64,000 nt of DNA from an uncultured Bacteroides sp. (GTDB taxonomy: Bacteria > Bacteroidota > Bacteroidia > Bacteroidales > UBA932), in the NCBI GenBank assembly GCA_900543205.1, contig UQQM01000008.1:13738-77737 (forward strand). The letters run 5' to 3'. Numbering within the stretch: the first letter of the stretch is position 1; each line of letters begins with the position of its first letter. Position numbers and translations under genes: made by a program. This document shows positions 43,123 through 50,614 of the stretch, one piece after another. The notes beneath the pieces were generated by a model. The model made no database searches, had not been told where the DNA came from, and saw nothing but the letters and a program-made list of their open reading frames with translations.

Positions 43123-43774
43123 GACTGTCGTTTATATCGTCACCATATAGTCTGGCCCTTATCAGGGCTATGATTTCCGCCTTCCGGCCTTCCATGATTC
43201 CGGAGAGCCTGCCGCCGCCGGTTCCGTCAAGCATGTTCCTGGCGGCCGGGAGCAGGAGAAAAGGCGATATGTTCAGCGTGACGATGTCGAGCATAAGCTG
43301 GACAGGGTCGACCCTGCGGATTCTCCCGGCATCCATCTCCTTGCGTATAAGTTCGCCGTGAAAGAGGGCTATTCTCCGCAACGTGCCCGTTATCCGCCCC
43401 ATCCAAGACTCTATCAGCTCCGGATTGTAGCGTAGGGTGTCATAGAGGAAGGCCGGCAGCGAGGGGTGTTTGAGCAGGAAGTCGAAATGCGCGGAAATTC
43501 CAGTCTCCAGAGTCTCCCAGAACGGGGCCTGCTTTCTCATCAGCGGCTGGAATGAGTCCAGCAGCTCGTCCATGTATTTGTCAACCACCTTTATGAAGAT
43601 ATGCTCCTTCGTCCTGAAATAGTAGTGGAGCATGGCATGGGTGACGCCCGCCCTGGCAGCTATCATGGTGGTGGTGGTCTTGCTGTAACCGTTTTCGAGG
43701 AAGAGTTCCTCGGCGGCTGCCATTATCGCCTGTTCGCTGTTGCTGCGCTCTCTGTGCTTTCTTTCCGCATTCAT
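43100..43774 (-). CDS. TetR-family regulator of the ABC exporter operon (CecR-like)
   Basis: 224 residues. N-terminal helix-turn-helix EQAIMAAAEELFLENGYSKT with TTMIAARAGVTHAMLHYYFR, then a long helical ligand domain. First gene of the operon; E. coli likewise places TetR-type CecR (YbiH) at the head of ybhGFSR. An inverted repeat upstream (43803-43818) is a plausible operator for self-repression. Confidence 0.9.
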   Translation of the reverse strand: MNAERKHRERSNSEQAIMAAAEELFLENGYSKTTTTMIAARAGVTHAMLHYYFRTKEHIFIKVVDKYMDELLDSFQPLMRKQAPFWETLETGISAHFDFLLKHPSLPAFLYDTLRYNPELIESWMGRITGTLRRIALFHGELIRKEMDAGRIRRVDPVQLMLDIVTLNISPFLLLPAARNMLDGTGGGRLSGIMEGRKAEIIALIRARLYGDDINDSHDEGKQN

Positions 43775-43781
43775 TTTGCCT

Positions 43782-43789
43782 CAAATTTA
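43782..43789 (-). promoter_or_regulatory. -7 box TAAATTTG for the ABC exporter operon
   Basis: Exact TAnnTTTG on the minus strand, 7 bases before the ATG at 43774. Confidence 0.6.
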
Positions 43790-43802
43790 TAAACAATGCT
43801 GT

Positions 43803-43818
43803 TTAACAGTTCTGTTAA
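43803..43818. promoter_or_regulatory. Candidate TetR operator TTAACAG-TT-CTGTTAA
   Basis: Perfect 7-bp inverted repeat with a 2-base centre, lying 14-29 bp upstream of the -7 box and so across the -33 element. Position and symmetry suit a TetR dimer. Confidence 0.55.
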
Positions 43819-43933
43819 TTATACGGCAAGGCTCGGGGGAAAGTTTCATGTCCGGCGGCTTTACCGACAATTTTTTCCGGAGCGGGGAGAGGTTCGTCCA
43901 GGGACGGGCCGGTTTGCAGAAACGGCACCGTCA

Positions 43934-44683
43934 TCAAACTGCCGATGCGCCTGGGAGACTGCGCATCAGGCTGTCGGCCTCGGCGAGCTTATCGGGGCTG
44001 CCGATGTCGATGATATTGAGGCCGGGGGCGCAGACTCCCACGATTTCATGCGAGGCGGCGACGCTGAGGTAGAAGTCTATTATCGAGAATTTCTCCGGCC
44101 AGGCTTGCATCAGCGGGAAAACTTCCGGCGAAACGATGTGTATGCCGCAGAAGGACAGGCGGCGGCAGCGCGAGGGGTCGAAATCGGGATACGGGCTCTT
44201 CACTTCCCCGGTGCGCACATTGGTCCATCCGGCGAGCCGCATACGGTCGTCGAACAGCAGGTAGCGGTCGGCATCTTCGGAATCGGTGACCAGCAGGGTC
44301 GCTAGCGATGAAGGCCTGTCGGCGGCGATGAATCCTCGGACATCAAGGTCGCTCAGCATGTCCACGTTGTGGACCAGGAAACGCCCGCCGCCCAGGTAGG
44401 GCTCCGCCTTGCGTATGCCGCCTCCAGTCTCCAGCGGTCGCTCCAGCTCGCGCGAAATTTCCACGCTGACGCCGAAATTGCCGTTTTCCGCAAGGAAATC
44501 CTCAATCTGCCGCGCGAAATGGTGTACGTTCACCACAAATCCGCTGATTCCGGCCGCCTTCAGCTTCTCTATCACCCGCTGCAGCATGGGTATGCCGCCC
44601 ACGGGGACGAGCGCCTTCGGCATGCTGTCGGTAAGCGGCCGCAGGCGCGTGCCCAGGCCGGCCGCGAAAATCATGGCCTTCAT
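43934..44683 (-). CDS. murU: NDP-sugar nucleotidyltransferase, MurU-like
   Basis: 249 residues from the ATG at 44683, which overlaps the kinase stop as ATGA. N-terminal nucleotide-binding motif MIFAAGLGTRLRPLTDSMPK, then LETGGGIRKAEPYLG and the metal-site HNVDMLSDLD. Its length and its pairing with an aminoglycoside-phosphotransferase-fold kinase match MurU, which makes UDP-MurNAc from MurNAc-1-phosphate and so bypasses de novo synthesis (fosfomycin-insensitive recycling). A mannose-1-phosphate guanylyltransferase is the main alternative. Confidence 0.75.
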   Translation of the reverse strand: MKAMIFAAGLGTRLRPLTDSMPKALVPVGGIPMLQRVIEKLKAAGISGFVVNVHHFARQIEDFLAENGNFGVSVEISRELERPLETGGGIRKAEPYLGGGRFLVHNVDMLSDLDVRGFIAADRPSSLATLLVTDSEDADRYLLFDDRMRLAGWTNVRTGEVKSPYPDFDPSRCRRLSFCGIHIVSPEVFPLMQAWPEKFSIIDFYLSVAASHEIVGVCAPGLNIIDIGSPDKLAEADSLMRSLPGASAV

Positions 44684-45705
44684 AGCACCTTCACCTCCGG
44701 CAGGATTGTGCTTCCGTCCCACTCCTCCGAAAGCCGCAACAGCAGTTCGGTCAGGTAGGGATAGCGCTCGAAAGGTTCCGATGCGAGCTCATGCAGGCTG
44801 CGCAGCACTCCGGGTATGCAGTCGATGAAAAGCCGCTTGCGCTCCACTATGCCCCTGAAACCGTATGCGCCGGTCTCCTGAAGCAGACGCACGAGGGTAA
44901 TCAGGCGGTAGCGGCGGTAGAAGTCGTCCCTGTCGACCGGGTGGAATTCGGAAAGCGCCTCCAGGTACACGTCCTCCAGCTCCCCGCGCAGACTCTTCGG
45001 GAAATGCGTGCCGGCATTCCAGAGGAAGGACGCGAGGTCGTACTGCACCGGGCCGCGGCGGCCTCCCTGGAAATCGATGAAACAGGGCTCGCCGTCCTTT
45101 ATCATGATGTTGCGCGCCTGGAAGTCGCGGTACATGAAGGTATCGCCCTCAAAATCCACAGAATCCTCCACCAGCCGGTCGAAATCGTCCTGGAGACGGA
45201 TCTCATCGAACTCGAGCCCCGTCAGCTTCAGGAAGTCGTATTTGAAATAGTTGATGTCGAAATTCACCATGCGCCGGTTGAACTCCCTGTCGGGGAAGCA
45301 TACGTCCCAGTCGAGGCCCTCCCCGACCTTGAACTGCACCGCCGGCAGAAGGGCGATGGCGTCGTGTATCCACGCCAGCTGCTCGCCGGAATACGAGGCG
45401 TCCGCGACCGCCGGCTTCAGAAGCTCGAAGAGCTGACCGTCGCCCAGATCCTCCTGAAGGTAGCTCATTCCGTCGCCGGAGACGGCGAATATGTGCGGGG
45501 CATGCAGACCTGCGAACTCGAAGCGCTCCGCTATCGCGAGGAAGGCGCGGTTCTCGGCGGGGTTCGTCCCTATGCACCCTATCACGGTACCGGCGTCACC
45601 GGTGATTCTGTAATATTTTCTCGCGCTGCCCGAAAGAGGCAGCAGCTCGGACCCGTACGGGCGGCAGCCCGACCAGTCCTCGTAGAGTTTAGTCAAAATA
45701 TCCAT
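44680..45705 (-). CDS. amgK: APH-fold sugar kinase, AmgK-like
   Basis: 341 residues from the ATG at 45705. Kinase motifs: N-terminal LSGSARKYYRI, catalytic FMYRDFQARNIMI and metal-binding CFIDFQGGRRGPVQYDLA. AmgK phosphorylates the anomeric position of MurNAc or GlcNAc freed from peptidoglycan; MurU then activates the product, and the two genes are adjacent here as in Pseudomonas. Divergent from the Porin_10/transglycosylase pair. Specificity is inferred from pairing and length. Confidence 0.75.
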   Translation of the reverse strand: MDILTKLYEDWSGCRPYGSELLPLSGSARKYYRITGDAGTVIGCIGTNPAENRAFLAIAERFEFAGLHAPHIFAVSGDGMSYLQEDLGDGQLFELLKPAVADASYSGEQLAWIHDAIALLPAVQFKVGEGLDWDVCFPDREFNRRMVNFDINYFKYDFLKLTGLEFDEIRLQDDFDRLVEDSVDFEGDTFMYRDFQARNIMIKDGEPCFIDFQGGRRGPVQYDLASFLWNAGTHFPKSLRGELEDVYLEALSEFHPVDRDDFYRRYRLITLVRLLQETGAYGFRGIVERKRLFIDCIPGVLRSLHELASEPFERYPYLTELLLRLSEEWDGSTILPEVKVL

Positions 45706-45713
45706 AGCTGACA

Positions 45714-45721
45714 CGAAAATA
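45714..45721 (-). promoter_or_regulatory. -7 box TATTTTCG for amgK-murU
   Basis: Seven of eight bases match TAnnTTTG on the minus strand, 8 bases before the ATG at 45705. Confidence 0.4.
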
Positions 45722-45752
45722 CGCACTTTTGGGGGATTAACAAAAAAGTGTT

Positions 45753-45760
45753 TAACTTTG
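45753..45760 (+). promoter_or_regulatory. -7 box TAACTTTG for the Porin_10 gene
   Basis: Exact TAnnTTTG, 9 bases before the ATG at 45770. Confidence 0.6.
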
Positions 45761-45769
45761 CAAGTTGCA

Positions 45770-48247
45770 ATGAAACTGCTGTCACGAATATGGTTCCCGG
45801 CGGCCGTGCTCGCCTTCGCCTCCGCAGGCGCAGTCGACTTCGGCAGTTCGAGGCTCATGTCCTCCGGGATGCCGGAGGCGTACGACTTCGCCGACACGGT
45901 GATCTACGACCCCTTCGCCTATCGGTCCGGGCCCGTGACCGACAGCAGCCTGCTGGACTTCGCCGACAGCCTCGAAGAAGAGGAGGTGCTGGACCTGCAT
46001 GATTCGCTCGCCGACAGGCTCAGCCCCAGGGACTCGCTCAAGGCCCTGCTCGACTCCTCGCTCTGGGACAAGCTGGACTCCATCTACATAGCCGACTCCA
46101 TAGCCAAGGCCAAGGCCAAGTTCGAGGCATGGTACAACTCGCTGACACCCAAGGAGCGCCGCAAGTACGACGCCGAACAGCGCATGAACCTGAAGGCCGC
46201 CAGGGCCGACTCCCTGCGGCTCGCCAAGGAAGAGCGGCAGAACATCAGGGACTCCATCATAGCCGAGACCCCGAGGATCCTGGAGACCTACGCGATTCCC
46301 GACTCGATGCAGTACAAGCGCATCATCAGCTGGACTGTGGACCAGGACTTCCACAAGATGGACGTCGGGATACCCGACACTTCCTTCAACTACCGTTTCT
46401 ACGACCTTCCCTTCCAGCGGAACGACGTCAACGCCAGCTGGCTGGGAGTCTCCGGCTCCGCCGTGCAGTACTACGACTACTTCAACAGGAAGAGCAACGA
46501 AAGGGTGGACTTCTACGACGCCTACGAGTCATGGAGCTTCTCCCCCGGCACGCTCCCGCACTACAACACGAAGACCCCCTACACCGAGCTGGGGTATTTC
46601 GGCACTCTGCTGGCCGGCGACGACAAGGAGTCCGACAACCTGCACATATTCACGACCCAGAACATAACGCCCGAATTCAACTTCTCCCTGCTCTACGACA
46701 GATACGGGGGCGCGGGCATACTTGAGAACGAGGAGACCGTCAACAAGACCACCGTGGTCCAGGCCAACTACCTCGGAAAGAAATACACCATGCACGCGGG
46801 CTACATCTACAACATGGTCTCCCGCGACGAGAACGGAGGAATCAACGACCTGACGTGGATACGCGACACCACTGTGGACGGACGCGACATCAGGGTGAAC
46901 CTCACGAACGCGCACTCGCGCATAAAGAAGAACACCGTGTTCCTCGACCAGCAGCTGCGCATACCCTTCAACTTCATAATGAAGATGAGGGCGAAGAAGG
47001 ACAGCACGCTGACCTTCGACTCCGACAGCATGAGGCGCGACATCACCACGGCATACATAGGACACAGCTCCGAATTCTCGACCTACACCCGGACCTACAC
47101 CGACAACATCAGCGACGACATAGGACGTGAGTTCTACAACAACGTCTTCAACTACAACGACGTGCAGAGCGCGGACTCGATGAGGGTGATGAAGCTCGAC
47201 AACAAATTCTTCATCAGACTGCAGCCCTGGTCCAGCGAGGGCGTAGTCTCGAAACTCGACGTCGGAGTCGGCGATGTGCTGCGCACCTATTTCGACAGCA
47301 CCTCCGTGCGCCCGCAGAACCATACCGAGAACTCCTTCTACATCTACGCCGGAGCGGAAGGCCAGCTGCGCAACAGCTTCTTCTGGGACGCCAAGGCAAA
47401 ATACACCCTCCTGGGCCACGATTTCGGGGATTTCGAGATTTCCGCGAACGGCCGCTACAACTTCTACCCTTTCCGCAGGGAGAGGAAGAGCCCCGTGTCG
47501 GTGGGCGTGCATTTCGAAAGCACGCTGCTCGAGCCGACCTGGTACCAGCAGCACATCAACGCCAACCACTTCAAGTGGGACAACGAATTCGGCAAGATAT
47601 CCAATACCTCCGTCCTCGGCACCGTCGACATACCTAGATGGAAGCTGAATGCCAGGGTGGGATACGCCCTGCTGGCCAACAATATATGGTACGACAGCCA
47701 GGGCATCATCAGGCAGAACGAGCAGGCCATGAGCGTGCTGAACGCCTCGCTGCGCAAGGAATTCGTGCTTGGCCCCCTGCATCTGGACAACAAGCTGCTG
47801 TTCCAGCTGTCGTCCAACCAGGACGTGCTCCCGCTTCCCAAGCTGGCCCTCAACCTCAAGTACTATCTCCAGTTCGTCGTCCAGCGCGACGAGACCAAGA
47901 CCAACAACATAATGGTGATGCAGATAGGCGCCAACGCGTTCTACAACACGCCCTGGCACTCTCCTGCGTGGAACCCCAATCTCGGAGTCTTCCATAACCA
48001 GACCGAGAACCTCTATACGAACGGACCCTACTTCGACATCTTCGTGAACGTGCAGTGGAAGAGGGCGACCATATTCATCAAATACCAGAATGCGGGCGGC
48101 GGATGGCCGATGGACCAGTTCGACTATTTCAGCGCCGACCGCTACATAGTTACCAAAAACGGAATGGAAGGACTCAAACTGGGCATTTACTGGCCCTTCT
48201 ACGCCCAACCAAGGGGATATGCGAGTCCGCCCGGATCAGGCAGATGA
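45770..48247 (+). CDS. Putative outer-membrane porin (Porin_10 family)
   Basis: 825 residues from the ATG at 45770. A signal-peptide-like N-terminus is followed by an acidic, serine/aspartate-rich periplasmic region with coiled-coil content (residues about 45-175, including LTPKERRKYDAEQRMNLKAA). Then comes a beta-barrel of alternating aromatic/polar strands, with family segments FNYRFYDLPFQRNDVNASWL and YTELGYFGTLL, ending in a long barrel terminus (GLKLGIYWPFYAQP). It probably forms a diffusion channel; no substrate evidence. Stop and next start overlap as ATGA. Confidence 0.8.
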   Translation: MKLLSRIWFPAAVLAFASAGAVDFGSSRLMSSGMPEAYDFADTVIYDPFAYRSGPVTDSSLLDFADSLEEEEVLDLHDSLADRLSPRDSLKALLDSSLWDKLDSIYIADSIAKAKAKFEAWYNSLTPKERRKYDAEQRMNLKAARADSLRLAKEERQNIRDSIIAETPRILETYAIPDSMQYKRIISWTVDQDFHKMDVGIPDTSFNYRFYDLPFQRNDVNASWLGVSGSAVQYYDYFNRKSNERVDFYDAYESWSFSPGTLPHYNTKTPYTELGYFGTLLAGDDKESDNLHIFTTQNITPEFNFSLLYDRYGGAGILENEETVNKTTVVQANYLGKKYTMHAGYIYNMVSRDENGGINDLTWIRDTTVDGRDIRVNLTNAHSRIKKNTVFLDQQLRIPFNFIMKMRAKKDSTLTFDSDSMRRDITTAYIGHSSEFSTYTRTYTDNISDDIGREFYNNVFNYNDVQSADSMRVMKLDNKFFIRLQPWSSEGVVSKLDVGVGDVLRTYFDSTSVRPQNHTENSFYIYAGAEGQLRNSFFWDAKAKYTLLGHDFGDFEISANGRYNFYPFRRERKSPVSVGVHFESTLLEPTWYQQHINANHFKWDNEFGKISNTSVLGTVDIPRWKLNARVGYALLANNIWYDSQGIIRQNEQAMSVLNASLRKEFVLGPLHLDNKLLFQLSSNQDVLPLPKLALNLKYYLQFVVQRDETKTNNIMVMQIGANAFYNTPWHSPAWNPNLGVFHNQTENLYTNGPYFDIFVNVQWKRATIFIKYQNAGGGWPMDQFDYFSADRYIVTKNGMEGLKLGIYWPFYAQPRGYASPPGSGR

Positions 48248-49296
48248 CAAGACAGGAAATCACAGCGCTCATCGTGACGGGATTGCTGCTCGTCTCGACT
48301 TTCGCAATCTCGGTATTATGGGTTCCACAACGCAGCGAAGCGGAGCCGGAACCGCTCAGGACACACATCAGAGGCATAATCCAGCTTGACCGCAGCAGCA
48401 ACTCGGGCGCCCTGCTGGTAGGATACAACTACTACCTTCTCGAAAGCTACGCCGAGCACAACGGGCAGAGCGTGGAAATAGGCGCCGCCAGGAAGAACAG
48501 CTCCTATATAGACTCGCTCAAGGCGGGGCGGGTGGACATGGTGGCCGTCTCATGGCACGACAGCCTCTCCATAGACAGCGTGCTCGTTTCCCGGCCCGTA
48601 GACAGTCTGTCCGTATGGCTCATGAGGGCGGATGACACGCGCGACATGGAGGATTTCGACTCGTGGCTCGCCGAGTGGGAGCTTTCGGAAGAGCATGAGA
48701 AAGTCAGAAGCAGCTTCCTCGAACGCTACGACGTGTTCCGGAGCCGGCAGAGGGAGGTGCTGAGCCCCTACGACAGCCTGATCAGGGCGAACGCCGACTC
48801 GATAGATGTGGACTGGAGGCTGCTGGCAGCCATAATCTACAAGGAATCCCGCTTCCACATCGAGGCGAGGTCCCACCGTGGCGCCAGCGGGCTTATGCAG
48901 ATGATGCCCTCGACCGCAGCGCATTACGGGGTTGACGACCCCCTCGACCCTGAAAGCAACATCGAGGCCGGCGCCAGACTGTTCGGCAGGCTCGTACACC
49001 GCTACCGCAGGGTGGCGGCCAACGAGGACGAACGCTACAAGTTCGCACTCGCCGCATACAATGCCGGAATGGGCAGGGTCGATGACATCCTGCGGCTCGC
49101 CGACCTCAGGGAGAAGGATTCGGGATACTGGGAGGATGTCATCCAGGTGCTTCCGGAGATGAGGGAGGAATCGGTCATGGACACGGGGGTCGTGAAGCTG
49201 GGCACCTTCAAGGGCTCCGAGACCACCCGCTACGTACACGATGTGATGGCCATCTACCGCGAGTTCTGCCGGATATGCCCGGAGAACAAGCCATGA
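48244..49296 (+). CDS. MltF-like membrane-bound lytic transglycosylase
   Basis: 350 residues from the ATG at 48244. N-terminal membrane anchor (ITALIVTGLLLVSTFAISVL), then a short solute-binding-like domain (residues about 40-140, with YIDSLKAGRVDMVAVSW), then the SLT domain with catalytic glutamate in AAIIYKESRFHIEARSHRGA, GLMQMMPSTAAHYGV and the AAYNAGMGRVDD motif. It cleaves peptidoglycan to 1,6-anhydroMurNAc products. The binding domain is only about half the usual MltF size. Coupled to the porin gene. Confidence 0.88.
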   Translation: MTRQEITALIVTGLLLVSTFAISVLWVPQRSEAEPEPLRTHIRGIIQLDRSSNSGALLVGYNYYLLESYAEHNGQSVEIGAARKNSSYIDSLKAGRVDMVAVSWHDSLSIDSVLVSRPVDSLSVWLMRADDTRDMEDFDSWLAEWELSEEHEKVRSSFLERYDVFRSRQREVLSPYDSLIRANADSIDVDWRLLAAIIYKESRFHIEARSHRGASGLMQMMPSTAAHYGVDDPLDPESNIEAGARLFGRLVHRYRRVAANEDERYKFALAAYNAGMGRVDDILRLADLREKDSGYWEDVIQVLPEMREESVMDTGVVKLGTFKGSETTRYVHDVMAIYREFCRICPENKP

Positions 49297-49314
49297 CAAT
49301 ATCCATATTTTCAC

Positions 49315-49322
49315 TATATTTA
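49315..49322 (+). promoter_or_regulatory. -7 box TATATTTA for a small gene
   Basis: Seven of eight bases match TAnnTTTG, 16 bases before the ATG at 49339. Confidence 0.35.
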
Positions 49323-49338
49323 CGCACAAATCAGGACA

Positions 49339-49482
49339 ATGGCCCGTACAGAATCCATACACCGGTCAGGAAGGCCTTCGGCGGTTTCCGGATTTCATTA
49401 CCCGGAAATCCTGGAGCTCCATGCGGATGCACAGGCCGCACGGATACCATACCACTGCTATAACATGAACAGGGAGGAGTAG
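49339..49482 (+). CDS. Unrecognised small protein, 47 residues
   Basis: The frame begins MARTESIHRSGRPSAVSGF and ends HCYNMNREE. No membrane helix, no signal peptide, no family I recognise. What supports it is context: a near-consensus -7 box 24 bases upstream and a strong terminator hairpin 27 bases past its stop, so the interval looks like a complete small transcription unit. It could also be a short non-coding RNA. Codon use is mixed. Confidence 0.4.
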   Translation: MARTESIHRSGRPSAVSGFHYPEILELHADAQAARIPYHCYNMNREE

Positions 49483-49509
49483 GAAGGCCCTCCTATACAG
49501 GCAGACAAC

Positions 49510-49547
49510 GCGACATCGCGCCGTAAGGTGCGATGCCGCGCTTTTAT
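49510..49547 (+). terminator. Intrinsic terminator
   Basis: Arms GCGACATCGCGCC (49510-49522) and GGTGCGATGCCGC (49527-49539), loop GTAA, two non-Watson-Crick pairs, then GCTTTTAT. It ends the transglycosylase or small-gene transcript. Confidence 0.6.
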
Positions 49548-49554
49548 ATGCAGA

Positions 49555-49679
49555 ATATGATGAATGCGGGCGACTTCCACAGCGCCGAGCCGTGGCTCTA
49601 CGAGGAATGCCTGCGCGAGAACATCCGGGCACGGGTGGAGGCTTATTATAATAACGAAGAATCAAGAATGACAGAAGAT
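49555..49679 (+). other. Coding-like stretch upstream of the fimbrillin remnant
   Basis: In the same frame as the remnant, from ATGs near 49533 and 49548, it reads NAGDFHSAEPWLYEECLREN, with codon use like real genes but no known family. It begins against the terminator hairpin. It may be the tail of a lost gene joined in frame to the lipoprotein. Confidence 0.35.
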
Positions 49680-50285
49680 ATGAAGAAAAACAGATTATTT
49701 ACGACAATATGCCTCATGGCGGCCACCCTGCTCACCGCCTGCACGCAGGATGAACTGGCGGAACAGGGTGCGGCTTTGCCCGACGGCGAATAGCCCTTGC
49801 AGATAGGCAGCGTAAGCATCACCGCGGAGGCGAGCGAGGAGCCGTGGACGCGCGTTGGCGAGAACGAGGACGGCAGCGGCAATGATTATGAGGGCATAGG
49901 AGCAGGCATCGGCGGCGCGGGCGATGGTGAGGTTGGCACGCTTACCATACAAGACGCCACCGTGCATACCTATGGGGGCAGCAATTCTTCCAGCTTCGCC
50001 CCGGGCATAGGGGTCGGCTTCAATAGTAGGGATGGAATTTACGCATCCGCGTTGCCCAAGGTCGTTGTCAGCAATTCCATCATCCACACCCATCGTGGAG
50101 GCGGCAATGCCGATTACATCGGGTGGACCGGGTCCACATCGGGCACAGGTGGCGGCACAAACTCCATACAGGCAGGCGCGGATGGCAGCATCACCAACAG
50201 CACCGTCTATTGCTACACGGGCGATACGCTGGACAAGACGGTGACGTATGATGCCAGCGGCAACGGGACGGAACAGTCACAGTGA
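49680..50285 (+). pseudogene. Fimbrillin-like lipoprotein gene broken by an in-frame stop
   Basis: From the ATG at 49680: lipoprotein signal MKKNRLFTTICLMAATLLTAC, then DELAEQGAALPDGE, a TAG stop at 49791-49793, and the same frame continues PLQIGSVSITAEASEEPWTR to 50285. Intact fimbrillin-like proteins usually have a tyrosine at the stop position (GEYPLQI), so a TAC/TAT-to-TAG change is likely. The rest is glycine-rich (GIGAGIGGAGDGEVGTLTIQ) and looks like a beta-helix segment, far too short for an intact surface protein, suggesting an internal deletion or fusion too. Confidence 0.65.
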
Positions 50286-50469
50286 CCCTTGATAAAGAGT
50301 ATCAGATACCCTTGTCAGGGCAGGCGAAACGACATAATCTACGAGTACCCGTCTCGTGAAAGCCGATAGATTTCACGGGAATCCTTGCCTCATACCGGCA
50401 GATATGCAATCTGCCGGAAACAACCGGATTGCAAATCCGGTTGAACAGGATATTGGGATTATTTAGAAA
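50286..50469. other. Intergenic stretch with twin hairpins
   Basis: No gene. Hairpin A has arms CCGGCAGAT and ATCTGCCGG (50395-50403, 50409-50417). Hairpin B has arms AACCGGATT and AATCCGGTT (50422-50430, 50434-50442). Both loops carry TGCA/GCA, and the two are separated by 4 bases, like REP/BIME-type units. Confidence 0.6.
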
Positions 50470-50577
50470 ACGAGATTACTGTACTATTGCGCAATAATAA
50501 TTCTGAGATTTATGCGTTATAGTCAAACAAATTGAGATTAATGCTATTTTCAATCAAATACATTTTGAGATTCGTGC
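50470..50577 (+). promoter_or_regulatory. Four phased direct repeats upstream of ATPase 3
   Basis: Units with core GAGATT start at 50470 (ACGAGATTACTGT), 50503 (CTGAGATTTATGC), 50532 (TTGAGATTAATGC) and 50565 (TTGAGATTCGTGC), spaced 33, 29 and 33 bp, about three helical turns. A palindrome TATTGCGCAATA lies at 50485-50496 between the first two. The array ends 9 bp before a TATTTTTA box. Confidence 0.65.
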
Positions 50578-50586
50578 CATACATGT

Positions 50587-50594
50587 TATTTTTA
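50587..50594 (+). promoter_or_regulatory. -7 box TATTTTTA for ATPase 3
   Basis: Seven of eight bases match TAnnTTTG, 20 bases before the ATG at 50615. Confidence 0.4.
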
Positions 50595-50614
50595 CCGACA
50601 ATAAAAGTCAATCT

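Noticed and set aside
41833-43173. 446-codon plus-strand frame over tolC/tetR of the ABC operon
   Set aside because: Shadow of the minus-strand TolC gene; no recognisable domain or start context.
46529-48208. 559-codon minus-strand frame opposite the Porin_10 gene
   Set aside because: Exact antiphase shadow of a high-GC gene; the composition is valine/glutamate-rich without domains, and the plus-strand protein has a promoter, signal-like N-terminus and family match.
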